A stretch of 64,000 nt of DNA, taken from positions 236,833,462 to 236,897,461 of the forward strand of contig OY992538.1 in assembly GCA_963921195.1 (NCBI GenBank), written 5' to 3'. The translations under genes and the position numbers were made by a program. A model generated the notes under the pieces. The model worked only from the letters and a program-made list of their open reading frames with translations, did no database searches and was not told where the DNA came from. The DNA comes from Pegoplata infirma (lineage: Eukaryota; Arthropoda; Insecta; Diptera; Anthomyiidae). Of this stretch, positions 1-11,148 are shown piece by piece (the first letter of the stretch is position 1; every line of letters starts with the position of its first letter).

Positions 1-290
1 TTTAACAAAAATACAAAAAAGCATGTAAAAAAATGTATTTTTTCAGAGATTGGTTCAGTTTGGTACAGGGGGAACTTTTTTCCCCCTGTACCAATTTTGC
101 CCATTTATGAACTTAACCTGCCTAGGACCATAAGACATATTCATGGCAAATTTCAGGAGGCTAGCTCTTTTATTTGGGACTGCATCGTGCCATTTACAGA
201 CAGACGGACGGACGGACGAACAGACGGACGGAAGACAGACATTCACAGAATGTCTTAGAATCGATCCTGGATCAATCTATATATATAAAA
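1..290 (-). repeat. mini-me/DINE-1-like (GTCY) interspersed repeat, family A, truncated by window edge
   Basis: On the minus strand this reads core, then a (GTCC/GTCT)n tract (plus-strand 199-246 as GGAC/AGAC repeats), then a conserved segment shared with 12830-13085, 13105-13226, 22984-23660 and 48180-48470. The (TA)n-core-(GTCY)n order is the hallmark of dipteran mini-me elements, which are generally grouped with DINE-1 (Helentron-associated) sequences. Family membership is visible from the internal copies; assignment to Helentron-type elements is inference. Spurious ORFs across it encode nothing recognisable. Confidence 0.7.
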
Positions 291-3200
291 GAGTGTGGTG
301 ACTGACTGACTGATTGACTGACTGACTGACTGATTGGCAATAATCATCGCCCAGCCCAAACCGCTGAAGCTAGAGACTTGAAATTTGGAATGTAGGTTCG
401 GCTCCCGACAAAACCACCCACTAAGAAGGGATTTTTGGAAATTCCGATTCTAAGGGGGGCAAAAGGGGGAAAATAGGGCCCTTTGGGGGATTTTGTATCT
501 TTTGAACTAATAGTCCTAGAAACTTCAAATTTGAACTCTAGGATCCTCTCGCGGAAATAAAATTTCGGAATTTTTTTTTTTTTAAAATTCCGCCTCCAAG
601 GGGGAAAAAAGGGGAAAATAGGGCAAATTGGTACATTTTTTATATTCTAAACAAATGGTCCCAGAAACTTGAAATTTGAAGTCTAGCACCCTCTCGCGGA
701 AATAACATTTTGGAAAAAGTAATATTTTGAAAATTCCGTTTCTAAGGTGGGGGGAGGGGGAAAATAGGGCAAGTTGATACATTTTGTATCTTCTGAACTA
801 ACGGTCCTACAATCTTGAAATTTTGAATATAGGATACTCTCGCGGAAATAACATTTTGAAAAAAGTACTTTTTTGAAAATTCCGGTTTTAAGGGGTACAA
901 AAAGGGGGAAAATAGGGTAATTTGGTGAATTTTGAACTAATGGTCCTAGAAACTAGATATTTGAACTATAGTATCCTCTCGGGGAAAAAAAATTTTTTTA
1001 CTAAAATTTTTTCACTCAAAATTTTTTTTCACTCAAAATTTTTTTTTCACTCAAAATTTTTTTTTCACTCAAAATTTTTTTTTTACACATTTTTTTCACT
1101 CAAAATTTTTTTTTACTCAAAATTTTTTTTCACTCAAAATTTTTTTTTACTCAAAATTTTTTCCCTCTCAAAAATTTTTTTTTTTTTAAATTTTTTTTCA
1201 CTCAAATTTTTTTTTCACTCAAAATTTTTTTCCACTCAAAAATTTTTTTTAACAATTTTTTTTTTACTCAACATTTTTTTTTTACTCAAAATTTTTTTTA
1301 CTCATTTTTTTTTAATAAAAATTTTTTTCACTCAATTGTATTTTATTCTTCAGTTTTTTTACTCATTTTTTTTTAATTAAATTTTTTACTTAGAAGGTGT
1401 TTTCACCCAAATTTTTTTACTCAATTTTTTTACTCAAAATATTTTTTGCTTAATTTTTTGACTCAAATTTTTTACTCAATTTTTTTTATCTCATTTATTT
1501 TTTAATTTTAGGGAATTTATTGATTTAATCACTTAAATTTAGGGGGAAATAGGACAATTTTAAACATTTCGAATTTTAAACATGAACTAATGGCCTCAGT
1601 AAGGATCCTCTCGCGGAAATAATATTCTGAAGAAAGTACTTTTTTAAAATGGCACTTCTAAGAAGACGAAAAGGGGGAAATTGGGCAATTTGGTACATTT
1701 TCTTTTCTCTGACCTAATGGTCCTAGAAACTTAAAGTTTGGACTATAAGAACCTCTCGCGGAAAAAACATTCCGAAACAAAGTTTTTTTCAATTCCGCAT
1801 CTAGGGTGGTAAAAAGGGGGATAATAGGACAATTTGGTACACTTTGTATGTTCTGAACTAATTTTCCCAGAAACTTAAAAATTTTGACTATGGGATCCTT
1901 CGCGGAAATAACATTGTGAAGAAAGTTCTATTTTGAAAATTTCGCTTCTAAGGGGGAAAAAGGGGAAAGTAGTGTAATTTTGTGTCTGCTGAGCTAATGG
2001 TCGTAGATCCTTGAAATTTGGGCTGTACGATCCTCTCGCGGAAATAACTTTCTGAAAGAAGTACTTTTTGAAATTCCGGTTTGTATCTGCTGAACAAATA
2101 GGACTGCACGATCCTCTCGCCTGGACTGCACGATCCTCTCGCGGAAATAACATTCTAAAAAAGTACTTTTTTGAAAATTCCGCTTTAAAGGGGGGAAAAG
2201 AGGAAGGTAGAGCAATTTTGTATCTGCTAAAAATATAATGAAATTTAAACTGTACTGAACTGTACTGAAGAACTTTTCAAAAAATCCGCTTCTACGGGGA
2301 AAAAGGGGGAAAGTAGGGCAATTTTGTATCTGCAGAACTAATGGTCGTAGATACTTGAAATTTGAACTGTACAATCCTCTCGCAGAAATAATATTCCAAA
2401 GAAAGTACTTTTTGAAAATTCCGGGGGAAAAAGGGGGTGCGTGGGGTAATTTTGAATCTGCTGAACTCATGGTCCTAGATACTTGGAATTTCAACTGTAC
2501 GATCCTCTCGCGGAAATAACATTGTTAAAGAAAAACTTTTTTAAAAATTATGCTTCTACGGGGAAAAAGGGGGAAAGTAGGGCAATTTTGTATCTGCTGA
2601 ACTAATGGTCCTAGATACTTAAAATTTGAACTGTACAATCCTATCCCGAAAATAACATTCTAAAAGAAGTACATTTTTGAAAATTCGTTTTTAAAGGGGG
2701 AAAATGGGGAAAGAAGGGCAATTTCGTATCTGCTGAAATAATGGTCCTATATACTCGAAATTTCGACTGTACGATCCTCTCGCGGAAATAACATTCTCAA
2801 GGAAGTACTTTTTTGAAAACTCTACTTTTAAGGGGGAAAAAGGGGAAGGTAGGGCAATTTTGTATCTGCTGAACTAATGGTCCTCGATACTTAAAATTTA
2901 ACTGTACGATCCTCTCGCGGATATAACATTCTAAAAGAAGTACTTTTTTTTAAATTCTGCTTCCACGGGGGGAAAAGGGAGAAAGTTGGGCAAATTTGAA
3001 TCTGCTTAACTAGAAGAAGAAGTACATTTTTGAAAGTTCTCCTTCTAAAGGGGGAACAGGTGGAAAGTAGGGCAATTCTGTATCTGCTGAACTAATGATC
3101 CTAGATACTTAAAATTTTAACTGTACGATCCTCTTGCGGAAAAAGTTCCGCTTCTAAGGGGGGAAAGGCGGAAAGTAGGGCAATTTTGTATCTGCTGAAC

Positions 3201-4740
3201 TAATGGTCCTAGGTACTTGAAATTTAGACTGCACGATCCTCTCTCTTGGAATTAACATTCTGAAAGAAGTACTTTTTTTGAAAATTCCGATTTCAAGGGG
3301 GGAAAACGAGGAAGGTAGGGCAATTTTGTATCTGCTGAACTAATGGTTCTAGATACTTGAAATTTGGCTGAACGATCCTCTCGCGGAAATAACATTCTTA
3401 AGAAAGTACTTTTTAAAATTCTGTGGGAAAAAGGGGGAAAGAAGGGCAATTTTGAATCTGCTGAACTAATGGTTCTAGATTCTTGAAATTTGAACTGAAC
3501 GATCCTTTCGCAAAAATAACATACTTAAAGAACTTTTTTAAAAATTTCACTTCTATGGGGGAAAAGGGGGAAAGTAGGGCCCTTTGGGGGATTTTGTATC
3601 TTTTGAACTAATAGTTTTAGAAACTTGAAATTTGGACTCTATAATCCTGTGGAAAATAGGACAATTTTGTATCTTCTGAACTAAAACTTTAAGTTTTGAT
3701 CCTCTCGCGGAAATAATTTTTTGAAAAATACACTTTTTGAAAATTTTGGTTTTAAGGAGGGCCAAGAGGGTCAAAATAGGGCAATTTGGTAAATTTTAAA
3801 CTAATGGTCTTAAAAACATGACATTTGCAATATAGGATCATCTCGCGGAATAACATATTGAAAGAAGTACTTTTTTGAAAATTACTTTTTAAAGGGGGAA
3901 AGAAGGGCAATTTTGAATCTGCTGAAGTAATGGTCCTAGATATTGAAGTTTGGACTGTACGATCCTCTCGCGGGAATAACATTCTGGAAGAAGTACTTTT
4001 TTGGAAAATCTGCTTCTATAGGGGGAAAAAGAGGGAAAGTAGGGTAAACTTGAAATTTGAATCCTCTTGCGGAAACAACATTCTAATGGAAGTACTTTTT
4101 GAAAATTTCGCTTCTACGGGGAAAAAGGGGGAAATTAGGGCAATTTTGTATTTGCTGAACTAACGGTACTAGATACTTGAAATTTGGAGTGTACGATCCT
4201 CTCGCGAAAAAAACATTCTGAAAGAAGTACTTTTTTAAAAATTTTGTTTTATAGGTGGAAATAGGGGAAAAGTTGGGCAATTTTGTATCTGCTGAACTAA
4301 TGGTCCTAGATACTTGAATTTTGAACTGTTTTGTATCTGCTGAACTAATGGTTCTAGATACTTGAAGTTTGGACTGTACGATCCTCTAACGGAAATAACA
4401 TTCTGGAAGAAGCACTTTTTAGTAGCTTCTAAGGGGAAAATGGGGAAAGTACGGCAATTTTGTATCTGCTGCATTAATGGTCCTAAATACTTGAGATTTG
4501 GACTGTACGATCCTTTCGCGGAAATAACATTCTAAAATAAGTACTTTTATGAAAATTCTGCTTCTAATGGGATAAAGGGAGAAAGTAGAGATACTTAAAA
4601 TTGGTACTTTACGATCCACTCGCGGAAATTACATACATTTTTGAATTTTCGCTTCAATTTGGTACATATTGTTCCTTAAAGTTTGAAAACTTAAACTTAA
4701 AGTTTGAACTATGGGATCGTTTCGCCAGAATAATTTTTTT
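290..4740 (+). repeat. Degenerate ~130-140 bp tandem repeat array (family D)
   Basis: The array opens with TATATATAAAAG and a short (GACT)n stretch (297-337), then repeats a diverged monomer about 28 times. Each monomer carries the landmarks CCTCTCGCGGAAATAACATT, an AGTACTTTTT segment, an AAGGGGGAAAAAGGGGG purine block, TTTTGTATCTGCTGAACTAATGG and a TACTTGAAATTTG segment. Landmark spacing is about 130-140 bp with deletions and partial units, for example doubled heads near 2110-2140 and 4330. The same family recurs at about 16120-16720 (plus), 23700-24039 with 28554-28620 (minus) and 50780-52500 (minus). Minus-strand ORFs across it are repeat translations (recurring SARGSYSPNFKYL) and are not counted as genes. 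Confidence 0.85.
985..1545. repeat. AT-rich ~18-bp VNTR (CACTCAAAATTTTTTTT)n inside family D
   Basis: About 560 bp of T-runs separated by CACTCAAAA or ACTCAAAA. It lies inside one family D monomer: the unit breaks after CCTCTCGGGG and purine-rich unit sequence resumes near 1540. Similar motifs occur at 19800-19880, 31228-31400 and 60280-60370. A 152-codon frame through it is low complexity (FFHSKFFF repeats) and is not a gene. Confidence 0.8.
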
Positions 4741-5400
4741 TTTCAACTTTAAATCTACTCAAAATATAATATTTTAAAGGTCGAAACTAACAATTTTTAT
4801 GTTTAAAGAAAAATTACTAAGAATTTGAAGTAATATTTTTTTTTTTTTTACAGCTAACCGGTAACGAAGTACCGGGCGAGTTAGCTAGTAATATATATAC
4901 TTTATGGGGTCCCCGACAGATATTTCGATGCATTACAAACGGAATGACAAAGTGAGTATACCCCCAAACTGTGGTTGGATGGTATAAAAACATTAAAATA
5001 ATGATATAATGTTTTCACCAAATTGCAAAAATCATAACAAATAAATTTTTTACTATTTATATCAAAGATTCGGCACAGCCCAATTTAACACACTCACTTG
5101 GTTTCTTTTAAAAAGTATTTATGAAATATTGAAGTTAGGGTGGCACAAAATAGAATATTAAAAAGGGGTTAAGCATTTTAAAAACATCGGTATTGAAAAA
5201 TGTCCTTTTATGGTCAATATTACTAAAAACAAATATTGGACCTGTAGGGTCCAATCGCCTCCTCAGTTAACGATTAACAAAAAAAGAAAATAAGTTTTCA
5301 TTTTCCAAATATTTTAGTAACGTGGTTTTGTAATTTGGATAATAATTCACCTTATGGTGAATAAAAAATTTATTCTAGCAGGTGAATAAAACGTAACATA
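4740..5400. other. Gene-free stretch with fragments of a family A repeat
   Basis: From 4890 to 4990 there is a minus-orientation family A fragment (TA tract, TTTATGGGGTCCCCGAC, then ACGGAATGACAAAGTGAGTA). At 5058-5104 there is a family A end in plus orientation (AGATTCGGCACAGCC then ACTCACTTGG). The remainder shows no recognisable structure. Confidence 0.5.
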
Positions 5401-5404
5401 ATTG

Positions 5405-5650
5405 TTTTTCATCAATATTTTTTTTTCCATAAATTTTGTTATAAATTATTTTTTTATTAATATTTTTCTCATCAATATTTTTTTTCATCAACATTTTTGT
5501 TTTGATCAATATTTCTTTTTTAATCAATGTTTTTTTAATCAATATTTTTTTTATCAATATTTTTTTATCAAAAGTTTTTTTTTCATCAATATTTTTTTTT
5601 TCATCAATATTTTTTTTTTTCATCAATATTTTTTTATTTTATTTTTTTTC
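5405..5650. repeat. ~14-bp AT-rich tandem repeat (TTTTTTTCATCAATA)n
   Basis: About 17 imperfect copies of CATCAATATTTTTT form a low-complexity tract. Apparent ORFs on both strands are repeat translations (FINIFF and IDEKKN). Confidence 0.85.
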
Positions 5651-5805
5651 ATTTTTTTACAAAAAGACAAAAAGGTTCTGACCCAGAAACTAGACCCACT
5701 ATTCCTTATGTATTTTGACCTCCTGAATACGATTCCTTTATCAGAATTGAATTATATTGTTGGATTTTCCTGTAATTAACAAGGAATGTCCGCAAAGTGA
5801 ACCTA

Positions 5806-6669
5806 CACTCAAAAAAATACGTTAGTAGATTTACTATTTTTTTTTTGCTAATGCTAGTTAGCTAACTTTTAGCAAATTTTTAGTTGAGATTAGCATGTTA
5901 GCAAAAAATTCTTGTAAACTTCATTTAGCACATTAGCAATTTTAAACAAACTTTGAACTAATTTCTTTTGCTAAATTTGAAATTGAGTTGACAACATACA
6001 AGATTTTTTGCTAACATTAGCAAAAATAAATTGTAAATTTTTTTTTTAAGAAAATTTAAAATGGCGCTATCTCGGAAACTAAGCCAGATAGAGCAAAATG
6101 GAGGGCATTTTTGGTTCTTAGAATCTCCATACTTTCGCGGGTCCTCTTCACATGTGTGGACCCTAATGGAACCTAACTTTGGATCCAAAAAAGTTAGCAT
6201 TCCCGAAAATTTTAAAATGCTCATATCTCGGTAAATATTGCCGACACAACAAAAAGCTCTCAACACGTAGAACAAGACCGCAAAATAACCAAAAGCTCTC
6301 CGAGTAATATTTTTGAAGTTATCGAGTTTTTTAATTCTCAAGACCCCAGTGATCCCCTAAAATCACGTATCTCAAAAACTAAGCAAGGTAGAGCGAAACG
6401 GACACAAATTTTGGATCAAAAACTATGACGATTTTTAAGGAACCCAACTAGGTCTAGGCCCATAGGGGTCTGGACCTATTGGGTCCGAACCCAATGGGGT
6501 CCTCAAATGTGTATGAACTAAGTTAAAAAAAAAAAAAAATCAGTTAACTAATTATTGGCAAACCATTTTTGCTAACTTTAGCAAAAAAATTGTGGGTTCA
6601 AAATCAGCAAATTTTCTTGTAGGTTTACAAGCTTTTTTTGCTAGCATTACAGTTTTTTTTTTTTGAGTG
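5806..6669. mobile_element. TA-flanked MITE, CACTC...GAGTG ends (Tc1/mariner-type), copy 1
   Basis: Termini are CACTCAAAAAAAT (5806) and TTTTTTTTTTTGAGTG (ending 6669), with TA on both sides (5804-5805 and 6670-6671). Subterminal TTAGCAAA motifs are repeated in inverse orientation. No transposase is present. TA duplication and short A-rich terminal inverted repeats are known of Tc1/mariner-superfamily MITEs; assignment to that superfamily is inference. Confidence 0.7.
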
Positions 6670-6795
6670 TACATAATTTGTAGCTGTGAACAAATTAAAA
6701 AAATTTTGAATTTTATTTCTGTATATAAAGTTCAAGTCTGATTTATTACAAAGAAAACAAGGGGGTTTGTTTTAAAATATCCCTCAAAAATGGTA

Positions 6796-7434
6796 CACTC
6801 AAAAAAATAAAACTGTAAAGTTAACAAATTTTTTTTGTTAACTCGAGTTTACTGGCTTTTTAGCAAATTTTTAGTTAAAATCAGCGTTTTAACTACTTTT
6901 TTAAGTTAAGTTCAATTTACGGAAATACTAGTTTTGAACAAAATTTGAATTAATTTTTTTTGTTGAATTTTAAACTGAATTTACGAATTTTTACTAATTA
7001 ATTTGTTGATTTCTCGTAACATATTTGTTAAGTGAAAATTTTTTATATATTTCTTGTGTAGCCTCCTATGCAAATCTCATAAGTTCTACTTAAGCTGAAC
7101 TTAATGCTGTGAAAAAAAAAATAAAAAAATAAGTGAAGTGTTAGTGCTTAAAACCAATATTTAACAAACTTACAATTTTTTACAAAAAAGTAACAAAAAC
7201 TTAAGCTGAATTCAATTAATTTTTTTTGTTAAGATGTACATAAAAATGTTACAAAATTTTCAGCTGAATATTTAGTTAAAGTTACGGCTTTTTTTGCTAC
7301 ATTCATTCTACGAAAAGTTAGCTAAATATTTTTAGTTAAATTAACTAGAAATTTAGTAGGTTTAAAATCAGGTGCTTTTTTAGTTAAATTTAACTAAATT
7401 TTTTGCTAAATTTACAGTTTTTTTTTTTTGAGTG
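6796..7434. mobile_element. TA-flanked MITE, CACTC...GAGTG ends, copy 2
   Basis: Ends are CACTCAAAAAAATAAAACTG at 6796 and TTACAGTTTTTTTTTTTTGAGTG (shortened here) ending 7434, flanked by TA at 6794-6795 and 7435-7436. It shares the TTAAC/GTTAA-rich subterminal texture of copy 1. It is non-coding. Confidence 0.7.
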
Positions 7435-8059
7435 TAGAAGTTACATGCATTTGAACAAAATCGAATTGATTTCTTTTTTATTCAAAAGCATGTAACTTCT
7501 ACAATTTTTGACGGAATTTATTAAAAAAATATCTTATTTTCTTCGTAATAAATCAGACTTGATCTTAACATACAGTAATGAAGTTTAAACAATTTTTAAC
7601 TTTGTCAAAGTTACAAAGAAATCAGGTGATTCACTTTTCGGACTTTCCTTGTAAATTAAAGGAAAACCCAACGATAGAGTTCAATTTTGATGACGGAATT
7701 GAATTCAGAAGGTCAAAATACATAAGGATTAGTGGGCCTAGTTGCTGGGTCACGATCTGTGTAATCTTTTCATTAAAAACTTATTTTATCAAAAACTTTT
7801 TTTACCGACAAACTCAGACAAACATATACACTCAAAAGAAAAACTCTGTCAAAAAATCTGTAAAACGACTTTCAATTTGAATTAGCAATCTTTTAGCAGA
7901 TTGTTCTGCTGAGAAGGATATTTTTACTAAAATCTCTGTCATTCAGTTTAAGAAAATAACAGACATTTTACTATGTTTATACTGATTTTGTTTGCTGAAT
8001 TTCATTATTTTTTCAAAAAATTTTTTTATATAAAAAAAAGTAGAACAGAGTGTTATGCT

Positions 8060-8230
8060 GAAATCAGCAGATTGCTCTGCTGAAATCAGAAGATTGTTCT
8101 GCTGAAATCAGCATATTGTTCTGCTGAAATCAGCAGATTATTCTGCTGAAATTAGCAGATTGTTCTGCTGAAATCAGCAGACTTTTCTGCTAAAATCAAC
8201 AGATATTTCTGCTAAAATCAAATTTCTCTG
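8060..8230. repeat. ~23-bp tandem repeat of CAGCAGATTGTTCTGCTGAAAT, unit 1
   Basis: About seven copies. Each copy is itself partly palindromic (GCAGA...TCTGC). The matching block of the duplicated unit lies at 8690-8850. Confidence 0.8.
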
Positions 8231-8280
8231 CTGTCGAACAACACACATGTTTAATAACTAAAACGCCAGATAAAAGTATA

Positions 8281-8354
8281 AGCTTCCGCACCGTAGTGGT
8301 TAAGAAGTGTACTTTCAAATCGGAAGGTGGCGAGTTCGATGCTGGCTGGCGGCG
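8281..8354 (+). other. tRNA-like relic (A-box/B-box) in MITE copy 3, first unit
   Basis: CCGTAGTGGTTAAGA resembles a pol III A box and GAGTTCGATGCT resembles a B box about 30 bp later. The putative anticodon arm does not fold with a standard 7-nt loop and the outer stem does not pair, so this is a tRNA-derived relic rather than a working tRNA. Confidence 0.5.
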
Positions 8355-8910
8355 TATGTTTTTTTTTTTTTTTGTTATATTTATTCACCTCTTATGACAG
8401 ATATTTAGCAAACCGTGTCTGCTAAAATCAGCAGATTTCTCATATGGCTCAAAATGGGTGTATTTTCAGCAGATTTTTCTGCTGATTGGACAAAAAATCT
8501 GTAAAACGACTTTCAATTTGAATTAGCAATCTTTTAGCAGATTGTTCTGCTGAGAAGGATATTTTCACTAAAATCTCTGTCATTCAGTTTAAGAAAATAA
8601 CAGACATTTTACAATGTTTACACTGATTTTGTTTGCTGAATTTCATTATTTTTTTCAAGAAATTTGTTTATATAAAAAAAAAAGCAGAACAGATTGTTCT
8701 GCTGAAATCAGCAGATTGCTCTGCTGAAATCAGCAGATTGTTCTGCTGAAATCAGCAGATTATTCTGCTCAAATCAGCAGATTGTTCTGCTAAAATCAGC
8801 AGATTTTTCTGCTAAAATCAGCAGATATTTCTGCTAAAATCATATTTCTCTGATGTCGAGCAACACACATGTTTAATAACTAAAACGCCATGGCGTTTTA
8901 TAAAAGTATA

Positions 8911-8984
8911 AGCTTCCGTAGCGTAGTCGTTAAGAAGTGTACTTTCAAATCGGAAGGTGGCGAGTTCGATGCTGGCTGGCGGCG
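8911..8984 (+). other. tRNA-like relic in MITE copy 3, second unit
   Basis: This is the tandem-duplicate partner of 8281-8354, differing at a few bases (CGTAGCGTAGTCGTTAAG). It has the same non-canonical anticodon arm. Confidence 0.5.
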
Positions 8985-9149
8985 TATGTTTTTTTTTTTC
9001 TTGTTATATTTATTCACCTCTTATGACATATATTTAGCAAACCGTGTCTGCTAAAATCAGCAGATTTCTCATATGGCTCAAAATGGGTGTATTTTCAGCA
9101 GATTTTTCTGCTGATTGGACAGAGAATTTATTTTGAGTGTATGATTTTG

Positions 9150-9480
9150 GTGGTCATACGTGTATAAATCTCCATATAATCTACCCCAACGATTATACAT
9201 TTTTTACAATAACGAAATTAACGAAGCCGAATATGGACAAGACCGATTCACCATTGGATAGGTCTTCAAAAAACCTTTCCACCTGTATAAAATGTTTATA
9301 TAGCTTCTTCTGAAAAAATTGCAAAAATCCTCAAAAAACGAAAAAAGTCCCATTTTCCCCCTCCCCTTTGACCCGCTAAATGCAAGATTGGGCAGCTATA
9401 TAAAAAACAGGCAACTCTTATTTTGTAGTTTCAGGACAATCGGTGGGTGCCCTGTGAAAGACCTTCCTTGTTAGTAACTT
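9150..9480 (+). repeat. Dispersed repeat family E, copy 1
   Basis: It shares ACGAAGCC..A.TATG, ACC.TTGGATAGGT and the following A-rich text with 48740-49200, in the same orientation. Function and class are unknown. The stretch from 9480 to 9640 holds nothing recognisable. Confidence 0.5.
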
Positions 9481-9631
9481 TTTAACCGATTTTTAATTTT
9501 TTAACGGTTTTAGATAGAAGGATAAGGCTTTTTATGTGTGTGAATTGCTCGGTACATATAAAAAAGATATGAATTGGTTTTTTCAATAATATCTAATTTT
9601 TTTGAACATTTTTGGAGTTTATTTATTTTTA

Positions 9632-10338
9632 TACCCTCCAACTACAGTATGGGGGTATACTCACTTTGTCATTCCGTGTGTAACGCATCAAAATATCGGT
9701 CTAGAACCCCATAAAGTATATATATTTATGATCAGTGATCGATTCTAAGACATTCTAGCGATGTCCGTCCGTCTGTCCGTCCGCCTGTCTGTCCGTCTGT
9801 AGTTAACACGATGCAGTCCAAAATAAAAGAGCTAGACTCCCGACATTTAGCACGAATATGTCTTATGTTCCTAGGCAGGTTAAGTTCGTAAATGAGCAAA
9901 ATCGGACCAGGGGGAAAAAGAAGAACTAAACCCCCTTGAAGAACTAAACCAACCTCTGAAAAACACAATTTTTTAATGATTGTTTTTGTGTTTTTGTTTG
10001 ACAAATGCAACATTTTTATGCTACAAGAAGTTCAAAGTCCTGCATTTGGACCCAAAGAATTAGAAAATGTCGTTTTCTTCGTTCCGCCCCCTTTTATGGG
10101 CGTGGAATAAAATTTTGTTTAAATATCGATAAACTTGTATACCTTTAGCGCAAAAAGCATAAGAATGAATTTTTAAACACATATTCGAGAGGAAATTTGC
10201 CCCCCTCAATTACCACTAACAACCCCCCCCCCCCCAAAAAAAAAAAGAAAACGCCCCTGGGATTTTTTTTTATTTTTTTGCATGTTGGAGGGTATAAAAG
10301 ATTCGGCACAGCCGATTTTAACAGTCTTACTTGTTTTT
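9632..10338 (+). repeat. DINE-1/mini-me-like unit, family A, near complete
   Basis: It opens with TATACCCTCCAACTACAG, then GTATACTCACTTTGTCATTCC, CCCCATAAAG, (TA)n, the GATCGATTCTAAGACATTCT core and (GTCCGTCY)n at about 9760-9818. It ends with GGAGGGTATAAAAGATTCGGCACAGCC and CTTACTTGTTTTTT. The end hairpin (TTCGGC..GCCGA) next to ACTTGT is shared by the other copies. The element is non-coding. Confidence 0.75.
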
Positions 10339-10339
10339 T

Positions 10340-10710
10340 CTGCTATAGTTAGTTCAAAAATCTGAACGTTATCTAAACGGCTATTTCCAGCAAAATCTTA
10401 ATTTTCTTTTTTAGAAAAACTATCACAACTTTTTGTAATGACCAAATGTAAACTAATATTTTAAACTATAAAAAAAATATTTTTTTTTTAAACTTGTTCG
10501 GAACATTTTCATTTTCAAATTACAAAAGGAACCCTACTGGTCTAATATTTTTTTGTGGTTATATTAAACCTGAAAGACAACTTTTCCGACTCCAACTTTT
10601 TTGAAATTCGAAAAAAGTTAAATTTTCTCCACCCTAATACATATTTCATAAAAAATAAAACTTTTAAAAAAATATAGTTACCGTTTTAAAATGAAAAAAA
10701 ATTTTTTTCC
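10340..10710. other. AT-rich stretch without a recognisable gene
   Basis: It contains a sequence (10570-10625, TCCAACTTTTTTGAAATTCG) resembling 37262-37310 (CAACTTTCCCG...GAAATTCG), so it belongs to a dispersed repeat. Nothing else is supported. Confidence 0.3.
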
Positions 10711-11010
10711 AGTTCGAGGTCATTTATTTTTCTCATTATGAACAAACTTAATAAGTAGTACTTATGTAAAGTCTACTTGTTCTCATAGAATATTTTCTCA
10801 ACAAAGCAAATATTGATTTGTAAAAGAATTCTGATGATGAGAAATAATTGCAAAGTTCCTGAAACGATTATCAATTTAATCCTAAAAATAACCAACAATT
10901 TTAAAGCAGAAACTCTATGAGTATTTGTTGGGAGAATAGCCTAAGAGAGAAAGTAGAGTTAACATAATGTAATGATAAGTCATTATGGGAAAAATAAATG
11001 ACCTCGAACT
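10711..11010. mobile_element. 300-bp MITE with AGTTCGAGGTCATTTATTTTTC ends
   Basis: The terminal inverted repeat is about 22 bp and near perfect: AGTTCGAGGTCATTTATTTT at 10711 and its complement AAAATAAATGACCTCGAACT ending 11010. No coding content is present. A clear target duplication is not visible. Related ends occur at 36221-36241. It lies just downstream of the host gene. Confidence 0.6.
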
Positions 11011-11025
11011 TGAACTAATATTTTT

Positions 11026-11031
11026 TTTATT
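11026..11031 (-). terminator. Candidate poly(A) signal of the DUF1091 gene
   Basis: AATAAA on the minus strand, 118 bp after the stop codon. It falls between the gene and the 10711-11010 MITE. Such hexamers are common by chance in AT-rich DNA, so this is tentative. Confidence 0.35.
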
Positions 11032-11148
11032 TTAATAAAAAATAAAGTTTAATAAAAATAAAAGTTTCAATTTTGCAATCGTCACATATTCTGAAAAAAA
11101 ATTTAAAATTTTTGAAATTAATTTAAAATAATTAATTTGCCTTAAATC

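Larger units (their letters stand above)
5675..7765. repeat. Old foldback (inverted repeat) split by two MITEs
   Basis: The left arm is 5675-5805 continuing at 6670-6793. The right arm is about 7500-7765 in inverse orientation. The arms share, imperfectly, GACCCAG.AACTAG.CCCACTA, CCTTATGTATTTTGACC, TTTTCCT.TAATT.ACAAGGAA and AAGTCTGATTTATTAC. Reading across 5805/6670 and across 6793/7435 restores arm continuity, so the foldback predates both TA-flanked insertions. A separate ~60-bp hairpin (7437-7503, AGAAGTTACATGC with its complement) lies at its centre. A 100-codon frame at 7578-7880 runs through the right arm and shows no domain. Confidence 0.6.
7829..9139. mobile_element. TA-flanked MITE with an internal 641-bp tandem duplication, copy 3
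   Basis: Ends CACTCAAAAG (7829) and ATTTTGAGTG (ending 9139) are flanked by TA (7827-7828, 9140-9141). The interior is two head-to-tail units starting at 7851 and 8492, both with AAAAAATCTGTAAAACGAC, a (GCAGATTGTTCTGCTGAAATCA)n block and a tRNA-like box. The two units are very similar, so the duplication is younger than the element. Confidence 0.7.

Noticed and set aside
922..1380. 152-codon plus-strand frame rich in FFHSKFFF
   Set aside because: It is a translation of the CACTCAAAATTTTTTT tandem repeat and has no domain.
1875..4619. Many minus-strand frames of 60-166 codons
   Set aside because: They repeat the same words (SARGSYSPNFKYL, QNCPTFPLFP) because they read the 135-bp array; frames shift from unit to unit.
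5375..5779. Frames on both strands with FINIFF or IDEKKN repeats
   Set aside because: Low-complexity 14-bp tandem repeat read in both directions.
8281..8984. Possible tRNA genes at 8281 and 8911
   Set aside because: Anticodon arm and acceptor stem do not fold canonically; they are relics inside a duplicated MITE.
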